Source of the DNA: Polycladidibacter stylochi
GTDB lineage: Bacteria > Pseudomonadota > Alphaproteobacteria > Rhizobiales > Stappiaceae
Direction: 5' to 3'
DNA: 64,000 nt
Assembly (NCBI RefSeq): GCF_001562055.1
Contig: NZ_LLWE01000024.1
Coordinates: 124,001 to 188,000, forward strand
The position numbers and the translations under genes were made by a program. Shown one piece after another: positions 63,556 through 64,000 of this stretch (the stretch's first letter is position 1; every line of letters starts with the position of its first letter). The notes under the pieces were generated by a model. It saw only the letters and a list, made by a program, of their open reading frames with translations, was not told where the DNA came from and did not search any database.

Positions 63556-64000
63556 ATGCTCAGCAATTCTTTGGTTTTAATTACAGCCCTCATTGTTTTC
63601 ATAGCTTTAATATCTAACAGGCTGCGCAATAATCAACGCTGGCAGGCCACTCTCACACCATTGGCATCCATTATCGGCAGTGGTTTTCTAGTCTCTGTAC
63701 CGATATTGGCATTCGAAATTGGTAACTGGGCCATCATCGGCATAATTATTCTCATAACAGGAGCTTACTTTATCGGCTCAGTTATCCGCTTTAATATCCG
63801 CTATGCAGAACCTCTATTTTCTCAACCAGACACCTTCAAAAAGCATAGCCTGACTCTCTCTTTAGAAAAAATCTCTCAATTATTACTCGCATTTGCCTAC
63901 TTTATTTCCATCGCCTACTATTTGGTACTGCTAGGAAATTTCCTTTTAAAAGGAATGGGTTTCGAAAATACGCTATATGCTAAAATTATTGCAAGTGCGC
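63556..64000 (+). CDS. Membrane protein of unknown function, cut by the window end
   Basis: The first 148 codons of a gene that runs out of the window. AGGGGA lies seven bases before the ATG. Hydrophobic segments lie at about residues 5-20, 41-60, 62-80 and 114-136. The amphipathic segment IGSVIRFNIRYAEPLF and the loop TFKKHSLTLSLEKIS connect them. I do not recognise the family. The rest is needed before any role can be suggested. Confidence 0.72.
   Translation, partial: MLSNSLVLITALIVFIALISNRLRNNQRWQATLTPLASIIGSGFLVSVPILAFEIGNWAIIGIIILITGAYFIGSVIRFNIRYAEPLFSQPDTFKKHSLTLSLEKISQLLLAFAYFISIAYYLVLLGNFLLKGMGFENTLYAKIIASA

Overview
The window reads as an ordinary chromosomal stretch of an alphaproteobacterium of the order Hyphomicrobiales (Rhizobiales), probably a marine or aquatic lineage with a fairly low GC content. 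Several independent signs agree: the CpdR response regulator, the TIGR02302, DUF2125 and DUF1737 proteins, an ftsK flanked by an aminotransferase and lolA, PhaR, the double-length dCTP deaminase, an alphaproteobacterial LexA box (GTTC-N7-GTTC), a SAM-II riboswitch before metZ, and a CCCGAAAA/TTTTCGGG palindromic element of the kind seen between rhizobial genes. Genus cannot be fixed from the sequence alone.

Layout. 0-13.4 kb: cell envelope and division (TIGR02302 protein, zinc-ribbon protein, hpt, cpdR, ftsE-ftsX, YdcF-like, plsC), an SOS-controlled gene of unknown function, chaC, DUF2125, an acetyltransferase, an EamA exporter and a CitE-like lyase with DUF1737. 13.6-31.3 kb: an AEC carrier, an ATP-grasp ligase, then the aminotransferase-ftsK-lolA run, sdhAF4, htpX, rsmB, a heparinase-like protein, purH, a family-39 glycosyltransferase and a nucleotidyltransferase. 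31.5-42.5 kb: a hydratase, the ahpC-ahpD peroxide defence pair divergent from oxyR, mtgA, rpmF, the polyhydroxybutyrate genes phaA, phaB and phaR, an AT-rich TadG-like protein, a Crp/Fnr regulator and a cation efflux carrier. 42.6-48.6 kb: cytochrome c maturation genes in two pieces (ccmC-ccmD-ccmG and ccmA-ccmB) with the ohrR/ohr peroxide module between them, then a cyclopropane-fatty-acid synthase. 49-64 kb: ispA, an esterase, alkA, gluQ, another AEC carrier, a soluble hybrid histidine kinase, a PAP2 phosphatase, a tyrosine phosphatase, tusA, glnK-amtB behind a sigma-54 promoter, two HAD proteins (one with a lost active site), yigZ, dcd, metZ behind a SAM-II riboswitch, and a cut-off membrane gene.

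How the genes fit together. Peroxide defence appears twice (OxyR/AhpC/AhpD and OhrR/Ohr). Division and wall synthesis appear as FtsEX, FtsK and MtgA. Nitrogen sensing is represented by GlnK-AmtB. Regulation readable from the DNA includes LexA, sigma-54, SAM-II, a CIRCE-like repeat and several clear palindromes.

No CRISPR array, insertion sequence, prophage, tRNA or rRNA gene was seen. The best leads for something undescribed are the LexA-controlled 126-residue protein, the catalytically dead HAD protein beside amtB, the OxyR that has lost its second redox cysteine, and palindromes before the cation efflux and DUF2892 genes. I did not find a clear new multi-gene defence or biosynthetic system.
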